The notes under the pieces were generated by a model, which saw nothing but the letters and a program-made list of their open reading frames with translations, was not told where the DNA came from and searched no databases. The translations under genes were made by a program, and so were the position numbers. From Betaproteobacteria bacterium (GTDB taxonomy: Bacteria; Pseudomonadota; Gammaproteobacteria; Burkholderiales; Burkholderiaceae), in assembly GCA_009921765.1 (NCBI GenBank), contig RFXC01000264.1, positions 1 through 5,286 on the forward strand: DNA of 5,286 bases. Direction: 5' to 3'. Numbering within the stretch: the stretch's first letter is position 1; each line of letters starts with the position of its first letter. Shown piece by piece: positions 4,946-5,286 of this stretch.

Positions 4946-5286
4946 ATGCGTGCCATGGTGGTTCGTGCCGCGGGTGAGGCCGATGCACTTCAGCTCGAAG
5001 ACGTGCCGCTGCCGGCGCTCCGCGACAACGATGTCCGGATTCGCGTCGAGGCGTGCGGCGTGTGTTTTCATGACGTGGTCACCCGTAACGGCGTGCTGCG
5101 CCGGGGCATTCGCATGCCGCTCATTCCGGGTCATGAAGTGTCGGGCATTGTGGAGTCGGTGGGGCCGCGTGTTCGGGCCTTTAAACCCGGCGATCGGGTG
5201 TGCACGGCGCAGCGCCGGTACATTTGCGGGTTTTGCCGCTTTTGCCGCAGTGGTCGTGAAACCTCATGCGACGAGCGCGAATTTCT
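4946..5286 (+). CDS. Zinc-dependent alcohol dehydrogenase (partial, 5' part)
   Basis: The first 113 codons of a medium-chain (MDR) alcohol dehydrogenase run off the right edge; I translated it directly from the ATG at 4946. It begins MRAMVVRAAG, typical of the GroES-like catalytic domain. Catalytic-zinc ligands are C40 (ACGVCFHD) and H63-E64 (PGHEVSG). The PGDRV turn is at 81-85. The structural-zinc lobe has four cysteines, C94, C97, C100 and C108, with the usual 2-2-7 spacing. This marks the full zinc-containing class rather than a quinone-oxidoreductase-like member. The nucleotide-binding domain is outside the window, so the choice of NAD or NADP and the substrate cannot be judged. It is the second gene of an operon with the RraA-like gene, which suggests one step before or after that enzyme on an alcohol or aldehyde. 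Confidence 0.92.
   Translation, partial: MRAMVVRAAGEADALQLEDVPLPALRDNDVRIRVEACGVCFHDVVTRNGVLRRGIRMPLIPGHEVSGIVESVGPRVRAFKPGDRVCTAQRRYICGFCRFCRSGRETSCDEREF

Noticed and set aside
3965..4988. Two overlapping minus-strand frames (293 and 282 codons) opposite the RraA-like gene
   Set aside because: They are low-complexity Ser/Thr- or His/Arg-rich translations, antisense to a gene with a clear catalytic motif and ribosome site.

Overview
The window is GC-rich (roughly two thirds G+C by eye) and tightly packed bacterial DNA: short gaps, two ATGA stop/start overlaps and GGAG-type ribosome binding sites. The gene set (MAPEG protein, AmmeMemoRadiSam proteins, SDR, RraA-family protein, zinc alcohol dehydrogenase) and base composition suggest a member of the Pseudomonadota. 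Betaproteobacteria is my best guess, but it is an impression and not a proof. There is no tRNA, rRNA, CRISPR array, transposase or phage gene.

Layout. Bases 1-123 hold no convincing gene but carry a tight four-run G-quadruplex motif (32-49). On the minus strand, 124-650 is a two-gene unit: a 49-residue single-span membrane protein followed, with a 4-base overlap, by a MAPEG-family four-helix membrane protein. Diverging from it is amrS (757-1869, +), the radical SAM enzyme of the AmmeMemoRadiSam system. It converges on a minus-strand pair: an SDR oxidoreductase (3274-4044) and, overlapping it by 4 bases, a 461-residue fusion of AmrB (MEMO1-like) and AmrA (AMMECR1-like) (1892-3277). The stop codons of amrS and amrBA are only 22 bases apart. 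A 191-base divergent gap (4045-4235) containing a strong bulged stem-loop separates the SDR from a plus-strand pair: a RraA/HMG-aldolase-family protein (4236-4943) and the start of a zinc-dependent alcohol dehydrogenase (4946 to the window edge), spaced by 2 bases.

How they fit together. The centre of interest is the complete AmmeMemoRadiSam set. These three families recur together in bacteria and archaea, have human relatives (MEMO1, AMMECR1), and, as far as I know, have no settled biochemical function. Here two of the three are fused into one chain with all expected MEMO metal-site residues present, and the fusion is translationally coupled to an SDR. That makes the SDR a candidate extra component. 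The right-hand RraA-like plus alcohol dehydrogenase pair looks like a small metabolic operon acting on a hydroxy/oxo acid or related carbonyl compound, but the substrate cannot be read from the sequence.
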